DNA of 64,000 nt, taken from assembly GCF_001562115.1 (NCBI RefSeq), contig NZ_CP013926.1, positions 1,116,001 to 1,180,000 of the forward strand, read 5' to 3'. Source of the DNA: Alteromonas stellipolaris (GTDB lineage: Bacteria > Pseudomonadota > Gammaproteobacteria > Enterobacterales > Alteromonadaceae). A model generated the notes under the pieces. It had not been told where the DNA came from, did not search any database, and worked only from the letters and a program-made list of their open reading frames with translations. Shown here in pieces: positions 17,938 to 26,806 of the stretch (positions are counted from its first letter, which is position 1; every line of letters starts with the position of its first letter). A program made the position numbers and the translations under genes.

Positions 17938-19296
17938 TTATTTCTCAATTGTGTAGCAAGGTGTGTATGCAGAGCCGGGAAGCTTCATTCTTTGTTGAGA
18001 AACAAAAGATTCTAATAGTGTATCAACCCGTTCCATTAACTTGGCATCCCCTGTTAGCTTAAATGGTCCATGCTGTTTAATGTGCTGAATACCTTCCGCT
18101 TTGACGTTGCCCGCCACAATACCTGAGAATGCTTGCCTTAACGCTATTGCTAGGGAGGCATTGTCCTGATTATGATGTAAAGCTAAACCTGACATGGTTT
18201 GATGGGTAGGAATGAAGGGGCGCTGAAAATCTTCTTCTATTTTGAGTGACCAATTGAAACTATAGGCGTCGCCCATTGCTTCTCGGTACTTTTTAACTCG
18301 CCCAAGCCCAGTGCGCATAACCCGAGCTACTTCTTCAGGATCGTCAACAATGATCTGGTATTTGCTCTGTGCTTCTTTCCCTATCGTCGCACCGATGAAT
18401 TCATCAATGGCTTCAAAGTAAGTCTCAGAACCCGCTGGACCGGTAAGGATGACAGGGAAGGGTTGCTGGGCATTTCGTTCATTCATTAAAATGCCAAGCA
18501 AATAAAGCAACTCTTCGGCAGTACCCACACCGCCAGGAAAAATCACAATGCCGTGGGCTAGGCGAACAAAGGCCTCAAGGCGCTTTTCAATATCTGGCAT
18601 GATGACGAGTTCATTAACAATCGCATTGGGTGGCTCTGCTGCAATAATGCTAGGCTCAGAAATACCAATGTAACGGCCTGCCTTATATCGTTGTTTAGCA
18701 TGCCCAATGGTGGCTCCTTTCATGGGGCCCTTCATTGCACCTGGTCCACAGCCTGTGCAAATGTTCATTTCTCTAAGCCCTAACTGGTACCCCACTTCTT
18801 TTGTATATTTATACTCAGTTAGATTAATAGAATGCCCGCCCCAGCACACCACAGTATTAAGGCTATCGTTTCCTTCAAGTGCCTTAGCATGACGTAACAT
18901 GTCAAACACCATGTCGGTAATGCTCACACTATCGACAGGCGCACTTTTGTGGGTAAAAGCATACTTATTACCCATAAAAAGCAGGTCGCGAAGCACTGCA
19001 AAAATATGCTCATGCACACCTGTAACCAAGGTGCCATCAACAAAAGCCACTTCGGGTGGATTTACCAATTCAATTTTGACGCCACGCTCTCTTCGAACCA
19101 ACTTGATATCAAAATTTTCGTAAGGCGCAAATAGCACTTCATAATCATCTTCATCGACACCACTATTGAGTACTGCTAAACAACAGTTTCGAAACATGCC
19201 GTAAAGTGCGCTATTTGTTGTATCTTGCAATTGAGCCACTTCAATTTGCGACAACTGACTCATCCAACCAACAGGATTTAACTGCACTTTCTTCAT
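17938..19296 (-). CDS. ppnN: Pyrimidine/purine nucleotide 5'-monophosphate nucleosidase
   Basis: 452 aa, matching E. coli PpnN (YgdH, 454 aa). It cleaves nucleoside monophosphates to the base and ribose-5-phosphate, and in E. coli is activated by (p)ppGpp, adjusting nucleotide pools. The LOG/lysine-decarboxylase-like core is clear: CWGGHSINLTEYKYT, CTGCGPGAMKGPMKGATIGH and the PGGVGTAEELLYLLGI motif with the catalytic Glu. N- and C-terminal extensions specific to PpnN are present. It follows the diguanylate cyclase gene by two bases, so the two are likely an operon. Proximity to queF and syd repeats the E. coli neighbourhood. Confidence 0.93.
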   Translation of the reverse strand: MKKVQLNPVGWMSQLSQIEVAQLQDTTNSALYGMFRNCCLAVLNSGVDEDDYEVLFAPYENFDIKLVRRERGVKIELVNPPEVAFVDGTLVTGVHEHIFAVLRDLLFMGNKYAFTHKSAPVDSVSITDMVFDMLRHAKALEGNDSLNTVVCWGGHSINLTEYKYTKEVGYQLGLREMNICTGCGPGAMKGPMKGATIGHAKQRYKAGRYIGISEPSIIAAEPPNAIVNELVIMPDIEKRLEAFVRLAHGIVIFPGGVGTAEELLYLLGILMNERNAQQPFPVILTGPAGSETYFEAIDEFIGATIGKEAQSKYQIIVDDPEEVARVMRTGLGRVKKYREAMGDAYSFNWSLKIEEDFQRPFIPTHQTMSGLALHHNQDNASLAIALRQAFSGIVAGNVKAEGIQHIKQHGPFKLTGDAKLMERVDTLLESFVSQQRMKLPGSAYTPCYTIEK

Positions 19297-19298
19297 AC

Positions 19299-20852
19299 TT
19301 ATTCGTCTCTGTCAGTGATAACGCGATTTCGACCGCTATTTTTGGCTTGGTATAGCAAGTTATCAGCCCGTTCAAAAACGGCGTCTGGTGTGTCCCCTTT
19401 TTTGAAAAATGAAGCGCCAAATGATGCCGTTATGGTGACTTTTTCTTGCTTAAACTTAAACGGTAAAGAGGCGAGTTTAGTTCTCATGGTTTCAAGCAAA
19501 CTGGTGACTTTTTGCTTATCCATACCTGGCAGAAGCAAAACAAATTCTTCACCGCCCCAACGCGCCATAAAGGTGTTCTTTGTTAGCTGCTGCTTAAGAT
19601 TCTTTCCTACCACTTGTAGTGTTTTATCACCGGCAGCATGACCGAAACGGTCGTTGATTGACTTAAAGTGATCTATGTCGATGACGGCCACCGCTAAGTC
19701 ATCACCGTTATCTTGCCAAAACTGAACCGCCTTTGATAACTTTTCATTGTAAGCTTGGCGATTGGGTAAGCGGGTAAGCGGGTCGGTTTGGCTGAGCATC
19801 ATTTGTTCAGCTAGCTTCTTTTTATAGGTTTGCGTCTGTTTTTGAAGCTGCTCAATTCTGCTCTGCATTGAGCCAAGTAACCCCATTAAAGACTCTTGAC
19901 CTTGAGAGTCTAGCTGCGCTTGTTCATTCAATGTACTGGCAATATTTTGAACACAGAATTGGGTGTGCTCTTTAAGTGATTCCAAAGAGTCGCTATGTGA
20001 TACCGCCTCTTCAATACTTTCGATATGTGATTGCAATTGAGCATTACCAACTTGTCGCTGCTCAAACTGAGTGCGGCTATTGTCCATGCTAAGCTGAATG
20101 TCTCCGCCCATTTTGCCTAAGGAGTTATGCAAGCTTTGAATAACTTTGCCGGTTAAGCTGGCTTCAGCCATGGCGTCTTGCACTATCATTCGAAGAATAA
20201 CAACACAGCTTTTAAGCAGTTGGTCTTCTGACATGCCTTCCGTTAGTTTTTTCTGTATATCAACCAATTGACTATCATCAGGTTGGCGTTGGGCGTAGCT
20301 GGCAATAAGTTGGTTTAGTTCCTCTAAAATAGACTTATAAAGCGGGTTTACCGTATTGTCTTTATTGCTTTCTTTACTATTTTCCAGTGCAGGTGCTTCA
20401 CCTTTACTATTTTCAACCGCAGGCTCACTTGCTGCGCTACTCGCCAATGCTGCATGATGCAACTCAATAGCTTGCTGGAACAGCTTGTAAATACTAAAAA
20501 TATCCCCAACCGGCTGGTTCAGGGTTATCAATTGCTGTGTAGCTCGCTTTTTAAGAGCTTCGTCTTCAAACACTGCTTTTTGAAGGCGCTTAGTTGCACT
20601 CTCTAGCAATGCGACGGTTTCAATACTGTATTTTTTTAATGTCAGTTCTTGGTGTTGAAGCGCGCTATTAAGCTTATTGATGCTCACCGTGGCAAGAGTA
20701 AAGTTTGGCGTACCAGACAAATGCCCTCTCAATATTTGTAGTTCACTATCAATTTTGTCGGAAAAACCTTCATAAAAGGCGGACAAGCGAACGATAAATT
20801 GTGAAAGTAGCGTATTGTGTTGCTTGTAAGTTTGAAGCTGTTTGGCGTCCAT
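19299..20852 (-). CDS. GGDEF-domain diguanylate cyclase
   Basis: 517 aa. The C-terminal 165 residues form a GGDEF domain: DPLTRLPNRQAYNE, VIDIDHFKSINDRFGHAAGD and the active-site RWGGEEF. These make c-di-GMP from two GTP. The allosteric I-site (RxxD five residues before the A-site) is absent, the equivalent positions being Thr and Thr. The N-terminal 350 residues are soluble, helical and coiled-coil-rich, with a Glu/Ser/Ala linker near 140-165; no known sensor domain is recognised. ppnN begins two bases after its stop. A catalytically active enzyme is likely because GGEEF is intact; its signal is unknown. Confidence 0.88.
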   Translation of the reverse strand: MDAKQLQTYKQHNTLLSQFIVRLSAFYEGFSDKIDSELQILRGHLSGTPNFTLATVSINKLNSALQHQELTLKKYSIETVALLESATKRLQKAVFEDEALKKRATQQLITLNQPVGDIFSIYKLFQQAIELHHAALASSAASEPAVENSKGEAPALENSKESNKDNTVNPLYKSILEELNQLIASYAQRQPDDSQLVDIQKKLTEGMSEDQLLKSCVVILRMIVQDAMAEASLTGKVIQSLHNSLGKMGGDIQLSMDNSRTQFEQRQVGNAQLQSHIESIEEAVSHSDSLESLKEHTQFCVQNIASTLNEQAQLDSQGQESLMGLLGSMQSRIEQLQKQTQTYKKKLAEQMMLSQTDPLTRLPNRQAYNEKLSKAVQFWQDNGDDLAVAVIDIDHFKSINDRFGHAAGDKTLQVVGKNLKQQLTKNTFMARWGGEEFVLLLPGMDKQKVTSLLETMRTKLASLPFKFKQEKVTITASFGASFFKKGDTPDAVFERADNLLYQAKNSGRNRVITDRDE

Positions 20853-20925
20853 AATCGTTGTTTACTCAACCTTAGGTGAAGTCATCCTGCACATTTAGTG
20901 ATTTGTATTAAATCTGTGCGCTAAA

Positions 20926-21777
20926 TTACTGGCGAGCTTGCCTTTTATTTGCATAGGGCGTTTCAAAATTTGAACGGAAAGGATTAATGTCCAGTCCTCC
21001 TCGCCTAGTGTAACGTGCGCATACTGTCAACTTCTTAGGTTGGCAGTGTTGCATAATGTCACAATAAATACGCTCTACACACTGTTCATGAAACTCATTG
21101 TGTTGTCTGAAGCTAATCAAATATTTTAATAAGCCTTCATGATCTAAGCCGTTCCCTTCATAACGAATTTGCACGCTTGCCCAGTCAGGCTGACTGGTAA
21201 TAAGGCAATTCGATTTAAGCAAATGGGAAACCAAGGTTTCAGCTTTTTTATCGCCCGTTACTTTTAATAGCGAAGTGTCAGGCTCGTAAGTTTCAACAGC
21301 GATATCAAGTTCATCAAGCAGTACACCTTCAAATTCTTTGAATGTGAGTGTATTGAATTGATTGGGAAGTGTTAAGTTAACCACCACGGGTTCACCCGCG
21401 CACTTTGATAGGTCTGATGCCAATGTGGCGCGCACATCTTCAGGGCTTTCAAAAGCGGTTTGATTGAAGCTGTTTAAATACAACTTGAATGATTTCGACT
21501 CTATGAGATTTGCAGAGGTGATAGGTACATAACATTCAAGCAAGGCTACGTTAGGCTTTCCCTTTTTGTTAAGCCAAGACAGCTCATACCCAGTCCATGT
21601 ATCAATACCGGTAAAGGGCAGGGCATCAGCATTCAACGATAACGTATCTCGGCTTAAGCTACGGGGCACGCCCTGAAGTAGGTCGGGGTTGTAATGAAAT
21701 TCATATTCAACCTGCTTCCCCAGTGAAAGATCTTTGGGGGCAGAAATAGAAATTCTATCGTTTACCTTCGAAGTCAT
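20926..21777 (-). CDS. queF: NADPH-dependent 7-cyano-7-deazaguanine reductase
   Basis: 283 aa, the long two-domain QueF of E. coli type (282 aa). It reduces the nitrile preQ0 to the aminomethyl preQ1 in queuosine tRNA modification, in the cytosol. The QueF motif ESKSFK is at residues 93-98. The C-terminal half carries the catalytic cysteine in SNCLITSQPDW (Cys191) and the substrate Glu/His region near HNEFHEQCVERI. The start is ATG at 21777. It is divergent from syd across about 100 bases, as in E. coli. Confidence 0.95.
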   Translation of the reverse strand: MTSKVNDRISISAPKDLSLGKQVEYEFHYNPDLLQGVPRSLSRDTLSLNADALPFTGIDTWTGYELSWLNKKGKPNVALLECYVPITSANLIESKSFKLYLNSFNQTAFESPEDVRATLASDLSKCAGEPVVVNLTLPNQFNTLTFKEFEGVLLDELDIAVETYEPDTSLLKVTGDKKAETLVSHLLKSNCLITSQPDWASVQIRYEGNGLDHEGLLKYLISFRQHNEFHEQCVERIYCDIMQHCQPKKLTVCARYTRRGGLDINPFRSNFETPYANKRQARQ

Positions 21778-21876
21778 ATTTACCTATATATTTTAACCAT
21801 TTTAGATGTGCCGTCTTACTTGAACTTGGCACCTTATACCTATAGTGTACCTCAAAAATATTGGTGTAACCCCATA

Positions 21877-22434
21877 ATGGCCTTAACAATTAGTAACGAA
21901 TTAACCCAACTTATCGGTGCATTCACTTCTCGCTACTCGGGCAGTGGTAGTCTGCTGACCACACCTTATGATAGTCAATGGCCCTCACCTTGCTACTTAA
22001 AGCAGGGAGATGAAGGAGAATTGGTACCGTGGGAGCCTAAGCGCCAAAGTGATAGTCAGCATTCAGCGCTAAGTTTTAAAAATGTCGAAGAGGCATTGGA
22101 CATTACGCTGGACGCAGATTTTTGTCAGTTCTTTACTCAATTTTTCAGTAATAATTTACCGGTAGTAGCTGAGCATGGGTCTTGCGAGCTATTGCAAGTT
22201 TGGAATGAAGAAGACTTTGAGCGGCTTCAACAAAATTTAATTGGTCACCTGTTAATGAAAAAGAGGCTAAAACAAGAGCCCACACTCTTTTTTGCATTAA
22301 CCGATGAAGATGATTTTGTTTTAAGTGTGTTAAATAGCACTGGAGAAGTGGTACTAGAACAAGTTGGAAGACCACCTAAAAAAGTTATTTCGCCAAGCCT
22401 ACCGGAATTTATCGCCACGCTACGACCTGAATAA
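21877..22434 (+). CDS. syd: SecY-interacting protein Syd
   Basis: About 185 aa from the ATG at 21877, close to E. coli Syd (181 aa); the frame is open further upstream to 21808 but that extension is not conserved in my memory of the family. Syd is a peripheral cytosolic protein that binds SecY and removes faulty translocons. The core features SPCYLKQGDEGELVPW, FCQFFTQFFSNNLPV and the C-terminal VGRPPKKVISPSLPEFIATL match the family. It diverges from queF, the conserved arrangement in enterobacteria. Confidence 0.88.
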   Translation: MALTISNELTQLIGAFTSRYSGSGSLLTTPYDSQWPSPCYLKQGDEGELVPWEPKRQSDSQHSALSFKNVEEALDITLDADFCQFFTQFFSNNLPVVAEHGSCELLQVWNEEDFERLQQNLIGHLLMKKRLKQEPTLFFALTDEDDFVLSVLNSTGEVVLEQVGRPPKKVISPSLPEFIATLRPE

Positions 22435-22581
22435 GTTCCTGTGTCATGCCGTTTAGAATAAACACGGCGTGTCGTTGCCAATATAGGTGGTGCTGAAGTA
22501 GGTGGCACTGAAGGCGAGCAGCGTCATATATCCATTAAGTGGTTTTGCTGTAATAAGAGATTATGCTCTATTAACAAGGGC

Positions 22582-22872
22582 TTACTTGATAGATGCCTCT
22601 AGCCGCTGCTGTAGCATCGTCATTTGCTGTTCAAGCACCGCAACCCGCTTTGAAAGCGACGCAATAGTTTCTACGTCCTTCCCGTTAATAGATGCGGGAT
22701 CAGATGCACCATTGGCAGCATTGAAATGTTTAATAGCTTCAATAGCCTCTGTTACCGATGCTTTAAAAGGCGCTTTTGCTCTAAGTAGTGCAACAGAAGG
22801 CGACGTCCCTTTTTGCACCATTTGCTGACATACAATCATTAATTTCTGCAGATTATTATTTTGCAGTGACAT
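22582..22872 (-). CDS. Small coiled-coil protein, function unknown
   Basis: About 96 aa from the ATG at 22872 (a TTG four codons upstream is also possible). Two parts are visible: an N-terminal helical part with VALLRAKAPFKASVTEAIEA that could be a helix-turn-helix-like element, and a C-terminal heptad-like coiled coil (VETIASLSKRVAVLEQQMTM) from about residue 66. No signal peptide. The gene stands alone between syd and a DUF3192 lipoprotein. A DNA-binding role is only a possibility. Confidence 0.55.
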   Translation of the reverse strand: MSLQNNNLQKLMIVCQQMVQKGTSPSVALLRAKAPFKASVTEAIEAIKHFNAANGASDPASINGKDVETIASLSKRVAVLEQQMTMLQQRLEASIK

Positions 22873-23117
22873 TTCGTTGGCCAATAAATTACAAGACGTT
22901 CAGCTTATCCATTTCAGCTTGATTTCGCTAGGGTTTTTAACCAATAATTTGTGTCAAACTGACCATTAATTAATGTAATAAACCATGCTTTATGATTTTA
23001 ATCATCACTGATTTAAAATAAATTCATTAAAAACAATACCTTAAATAGTTGGTCTCATTCTTGATTACCCTATTGCATATAACAAGACTATAAACGATAA
23101 AAATTAGAGGAAATCAC

Positions 23118-23483
23118 ATGAAATCGATTATCTTACCACTCGCGTTAGCGTCATCATTTTTACTTACCGGTTGCGTGGTATCGGTAGGTGGGGGAAGTGA
23201 TAGCCATTACGGTACTGATGTAGAAGACCGAGAATACAATAACCGCAAACATATCTCGAACCTTGAAACAGGAATGAGCTATGAAAGCGTATTAAGAAAA
23301 ATGGGTGTGGCTGATTTCAACGAGCTTTATGAAAAGCAAGACGGTACCTATCGCGTTTTGTTTTATCGTACACAAAGAACCATGGGTGATGGTATAACAA
23401 CGAAAGATGAATGTACCCCAATAGTATTTAAAGATAGTGGCCTAGTAGGTTGGGGTGATAGCGCTTACCACCTAATGAATTGA
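23118..23483 (+). CDS. DUF3192 family lipoprotein
   Basis: 121 aa. A lipoprotein signal ends with LLTGC, lipidated Cys19. The mature part starts Gly/Ser-rich and then carries the DUF3192 core: ISNLETGMSYESVLRKMG, VLFYRTQRTMGDG, TTKDECTPIVF and GLVGWGDSAYH. The same core appears in the membrane-anchored protein at 17397-17771, so the genome has at least two envelope versions. AGAGGAAATC precedes the ATG. Function unknown; the BamE-like first motif suggests a small envelope assembly or structural role, but this is inference. Confidence 0.82.
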   Translation: MKSIILPLALASSFLLTGCVVSVGGGSDSHYGTDVEDREYNNRKHISNLETGMSYESVLRKMGVADFNELYEKQDGTYRVLFYRTQRTMGDGITTKDECTPIVFKDSGLVGWGDSAYHLMN

Positions 23484-23591
23484 TGGTAACATTAATTTAA
23501 CATCTTGGTGTTTTTACCGTAAAGTGACCATTAATTGGTCACTTTTTGCTTTCTGTGACTATAAATTCGTAGATTAATGAGGGCAGCACCC

Positions 23592-24317
23592 ATGACAAAC
23601 AACACGCTAACCGACAGCAAAGTGATGAATACACAAGGGGGTGATAATCCCATAGCCAACGAACCTAATGCTAATGAAGCATTGCAGCCACTTGTGTCTT
23701 CCCTTGAGGCTATTAAAGCAATTTACCTTGGCGTGGATGATTTGAAGGTTGCTGCCTCTATATTATTTAATGCGTACGTAGATGACCCACTTTTTACCGA
23801 CATATTTCAAGCTGAAAAAGAAGGTTATGAGAGCCGGTTGCGTTCTGCTATCAGAGAAGAGTTAAACGCTTTTTGGGTAGCAGAACAGCCTATTGTTGGG
23901 TTGTTCGATGGCGAGCGACTACTCGCGGTTGCTTGCCTTACCGCGCCAGACGCTGCATTTGGTTCTGGGCGTTACTGGCATTGGCGTTTGCGTATGCTAC
24001 TTACCGCTGGCCTTTTTGGCACAAAGCAAATGCTAGAAAAAGAAGAAAAAGTTCGCGCACTAGTCCCTGCGGTTAACTTTCATATGTTAAGTTTTATTGC
24101 CGTTCACCCTGATTATCAGCACCATGGGCTAGGTCATACACTATTGGGTGCTATCGACAGTGTGGTGGAAGAAGATGCTAAAAGTGAAGGGGTGGCCGTG
24201 TTTGTTACTATCGCGAAACATAAGCCCTTTTTTAATGATGATAGCTATGATGTGGTGGGAGAGCTAAGTCTATCTCACGTGAAAGGAGAGGTAATGTTTA
24301 GGCGAAAGGCAGCATAA
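23592..24317 (+). CDS. GNAT-family N-acetyltransferase
   Basis: About 241 aa from the ATG at 23592, which has GAGGG eight bases upstream; a second ATG at 23577 overlaps that ribosome binding site. The GNAT acetyl-CoA site is FIAVHPDYQHHGLGHTLLGA (around residues 173-192), with the Q/HxxGxG/A pattern. The N-terminal 35 residues look disordered. Substrate unknown; it resembles the broad group of single-domain acetyltransferases with DDLKVAASILFNAYVDDPLF-like starts. It stands alone between the DUF3192 lipoprotein and the GFA protein. Confidence 0.8.
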   Translation: MTNNTLTDSKVMNTQGGDNPIANEPNANEALQPLVSSLEAIKAIYLGVDDLKVAASILFNAYVDDPLFTDIFQAEKEGYESRLRSAIREELNAFWVAEQPIVGLFDGERLLAVACLTAPDAAFGSGRYWHWRLRMLLTAGLFGTKQMLEKEEKVRALVPAVNFHMLSFIAVHPDYQHHGLGHTLLGAIDSVVEEDAKSEGVAVFVTIAKHKPFFNDDSYDVVGELSLSHVKGEVMFRRKAA

Positions 24318-24385
24318 ATAGTCACAAAAAATTGAGTAAATTAGGTTAGAATTTCACGTCGTTTTATCAACAAGGAAGTACGCTG

Positions 24386-24814
24386 ATGCTAAGCGCGCAA
24401 GGAACTTGCCTGTGTGGGGCTATTAACGTTGTTGCAGAGAACATTAATCCTAAATTCACTGTTTGCCATTGTGAGTCTTGCAGGCAGTGGGGCGGTTCGG
24501 CGCTGTTCGCATTACAATGCGGTACGCAGGTCAAATTCGAAGATACAACTTCTGCTGGTGATAACGTAAGCATTCATCAGTCGTCAGAATGGGCTTCTCG
24601 CGGTTTTTGTGGCAACTGTGGTTCCCATCTGTTTTATAGGCTCAATGAGACCGGCGAGTACAATATTCCTGTCGGTATATTTCAAGCACTAGATGGGTTA
24701 GAAATGGATATGCAGTACTTCAGCGATCAACGCCCACACTATTATTGCTTTTCTAATAAAACGAAAGAAATGACCAAAGCTGAAATCATGGCGTATTTTG
24801 CTCAAAAGTTTTAA
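24386..24814 (+). CDS. GFA / CENP-V family zinc protein
   Basis: 142 aa. The domain of glutathione-dependent formaldehyde-activating enzyme and CENP-V. Zinc-binding cysteines occur in the order CLCGAI, CHCESCRQWGG and GFCGNCGSHLF, which is the complete family pattern. CAAGGAAG precedes the ATG. Most bacterial members of this size are of unknown substrate; a link to formaldehyde is not supported by any neighbour here. Confidence 0.85.
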   Translation: MLSAQGTCLCGAINVVAENINPKFTVCHCESCRQWGGSALFALQCGTQVKFEDTTSAGDNVSIHQSSEWASRGFCGNCGSHLFYRLNETGEYNIPVGIFQALDGLEMDMQYFSDQRPHYYCFSNKTKEMTKAEIMAYFAQKF

Positions 24815-24847
24815 GTTACTTGTAGGCAACGCAAGCTATCTGACATC

Positions 24848-26104
24848 TCAACATTTAATTCTTGGTATTTCTTCCCAGCGTGTAGTGGCTCTTTTCGTTA
24901 AAAAGTCCCTTTTCATGGCAAATTTTTGTTGAAAGCCCCTAGCGCCAAAATGCATCGTGTTTCTGCCGTACCTTGCATTGGTACTATCAAGTACAGCCAT
25001 TAATGCTGCGTTATCCGTACTGGGCGAAAACAAATCGTCTTGGCGATTTGTCTCGTCGCGAATGTCCAACAGACCCACTCCCACTTTGTAATACCGCACT
25101 CCTGGAATAAACAGTTTATTGAGCGCTTCAGATGCTGCGTGAATAATATGCCGCGTATCATTGGTAGGCACAGCAAAGTTAGAAAGCGCCGATTGCTTTA
25201 CATACCTGCCATCGTCATGAGGCGAATTTGCCGCAAAGAAGGTGGCGCTGTGAGCGAGGGAGTGTTGAGCGCGGAGCTTTTTAGTGGCTATTTCAGCGTG
25301 GGTTGCTAACGCTGCTCTTAATTCATCTTGTGTGGTCACTCTATTTCCAAAACTACGGGTGCTGTAAATTTCTTTTTTTGCAGGTCTTATTTCATCCCAT
25401 GCCAGTCGTAATTCACCTTGAAGTTCTCTAACGGTGTTCTCTAGTACGATAGAGAAATACTTACGCATTTTAGCGGGGGATTGTTGTGACAGTGTGTAGG
25501 CATTATTAATGCCCATGGCCATCAATCGTTTTTCCAAACGCCCACCAATACCCCATACATCTGCTACTGCCATTCGGGATAATAATGCCTGCTTTTCCTG
25601 TGGCGTATTAATAACCGCTGAACCTCGAAAACCGTCTAGCTTTTTTGCAGCGTGATTAGCGGCTTTAGCAAGGGTTGGAGTGGGACCAAATCCAACACCC
25701 ACGGGAAGCTTTACCTCGCGCCAAATGGTTTTTCTTATCTCATAGCCAAGGGCCAGCCATTCGCTATCATTTAGGCGTGGCGAAAAGCGCATGAAAGCTT
25801 CATCAATACTGTATTCGTGCAATTCATCACAGAATTGCGCCATCACAGAAAACATTTTTGAAGACACGTCTGCGTACAACTCATAGTTAGACGAGCACAC
25901 AACAACCCCAGCTTTTTTGGCTTCCTCTTTGACCTGAAAGTAGGGAACGAACTTTTTAAACCCTAACCTTTTGGCAATAGGGCAGGCCGCGACCACACAG
26001 CCATCATTATTGCTCAAAACCATAACGGGTTTGTTTCGCAGGTTAGGGTTGTAGATTTTCTCTACTGATGCATACATGGACGTGACATCTACCAGCGCAA
26101 ACAC
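24848..26104 (-). CDS. umuC: DNA polymerase V catalytic subunit UmuC (Y-family)
   Basis: 418 aa, matching E. coli UmuC (422 aa). It carries out error-prone translesion synthesis in the SOS response, active as UmuD'2C with RecA. The catalytic carboxylates are in FALVDVTSMYASVE (Asp6, with the steric-gate Tyr11) and EYSIDEAFMRF; LSNNDGCVVAACPIAKRLG and WGIGGRLEKRLMAMGI (helix-hairpin-helix) follow. The start is GTG, sharing one base with the umuD TAG stop, with GGAGGTGAG upstream. Confidence 0.93.
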   Translation of the reverse strand: MFALVDVTSMYASVEKIYNPNLRNKPVMVLSNNDGCVVAACPIAKRLGFKKFVPYFQVKEEAKKAGVVVCSSNYELYADVSSKMFSVMAQFCDELHEYSIDEAFMRFSPRLNDSEWLALGYEIRKTIWREVKLPVGVGFGPTPTLAKAANHAAKKLDGFRGSAVINTPQEKQALLSRMAVADVWGIGGRLEKRLMAMGINNAYTLSQQSPAKMRKYFSIVLENTVRELQGELRLAWDEIRPAKKEIYSTRSFGNRVTTQDELRAALATHAEIATKKLRAQHSLAHSATFFAANSPHDDGRYVKQSALSNFAVPTNDTRHIIHAASEALNKLFIPGVRYYKVGVGLLDIRDETNRQDDLFSPSTDNAALMAVLDSTNARYGRNTMHFGARGFQQKFAMKRDFLTKRATTRWEEIPRIKC

Positions 26105-26517
26105 TACTCACCTCCTAGTCGGTGGGAAAGCTTTTTGTGAAGCCTAATAGAGCGCGTTACCACCCCCTCTATTGAAAACTCATCGCCTTCTTTTAAAAAG
26201 TAGGGTTTGTACAATGAGGATGAAGAGCGCAGGCAGCCGTGGCGTTTGTCTACACGCTTACACACGAACTCGCCGTTTAAGGTCGCCACAATAATGCACA
26301 TGTCTGAAATGTCTTCAGCCCTTGAGACAATCAGCAGGTCGCCATCGTGAATGCCATCGTCCATCATCGACTTGCCTTGTGCGTAGCCAATGAAAGTAGC
26401 AGCCGGTTTATCGATAAGGAGGGAGTCTAGACTTAGGCCTAGCTCTGTATATTCTGCTGCTGGCGATTCGAAGCCTACGATGCCCGCTTGTGCAGTGATA
26501 GGGATAAATTTAAGCAT
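26104..26517 (-). CDS. umuD: DNA polymerase V subunit UmuD (S24 self-cleaving peptidase family)
   Basis: 137 aa. UmuD cuts itself with RecA filament help to UmuD', which joins UmuC. The catalytic dyad is Ser50 in QGKSMMDDGIHDGD and Lys87 in FVCKRVDKR, with the same 37-residue spacing as Ser60/Lys97 of E. coli. Aligning IVGFESPAAEY with QCGFPSPAADY of E. coli places cleavage before Gly15, so the removable N-terminus is about 14 residues rather than 24. The LexA box is 17 bases upstream of the ATG. Confidence 0.92.
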   Translation of the reverse strand: MLKFIPITAQAGIVGFESPAAEYTELGLSLDSLLIDKPAATFIGYAQGKSMMDDGIHDGDLLIVSRAEDISDMCIIVATLNGEFVCKRVDKRHGCLRSSSSLYKPYFLKEGDEFSIEGVVTRSIRLHKKLSHRLGGE

Positions 26518-26533
26518 ACACTTCTAAAAAAGA

Positions 26534-26553
26534 TACTGGTTATTTATACAGTA
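26534..26553. promoter_or_regulatory. LexA box (SOS operator) of umuDC
   Basis: TACTGG at 26534-26539 and ACAGTA at 26548-26553 frame eight AT-rich bases, CTGG-N8-ACAG, one mismatch from CTGT-N8-ACAG and 17 of 20 positions equal to the E. coli consensus. It lies directly upstream of umuD. Confidence 0.85.
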
Positions 26554-26806
26554 TTCTAGTGAAGTCTTTTTCCGTGATCAATCAAAGCAACAAAAATACT
26601 TTGCTTTAGTGCGCTTGAAAACGCCTTGGCAATCATCATTCGAAATGAGGATCTCTTTCAGCTGCATGTGAAGCAAGCAAGGGATAACCAATAAGCTGAT
26701 TCTGTAGGGTGATTTTTAAGCTATATTTATAATGCAAATACACAAGGACCAAGAGTGTTGTAAGCGGTATTGGGCCACTTTTAAATACCAAATTTAAGGG
26801 AACTCC

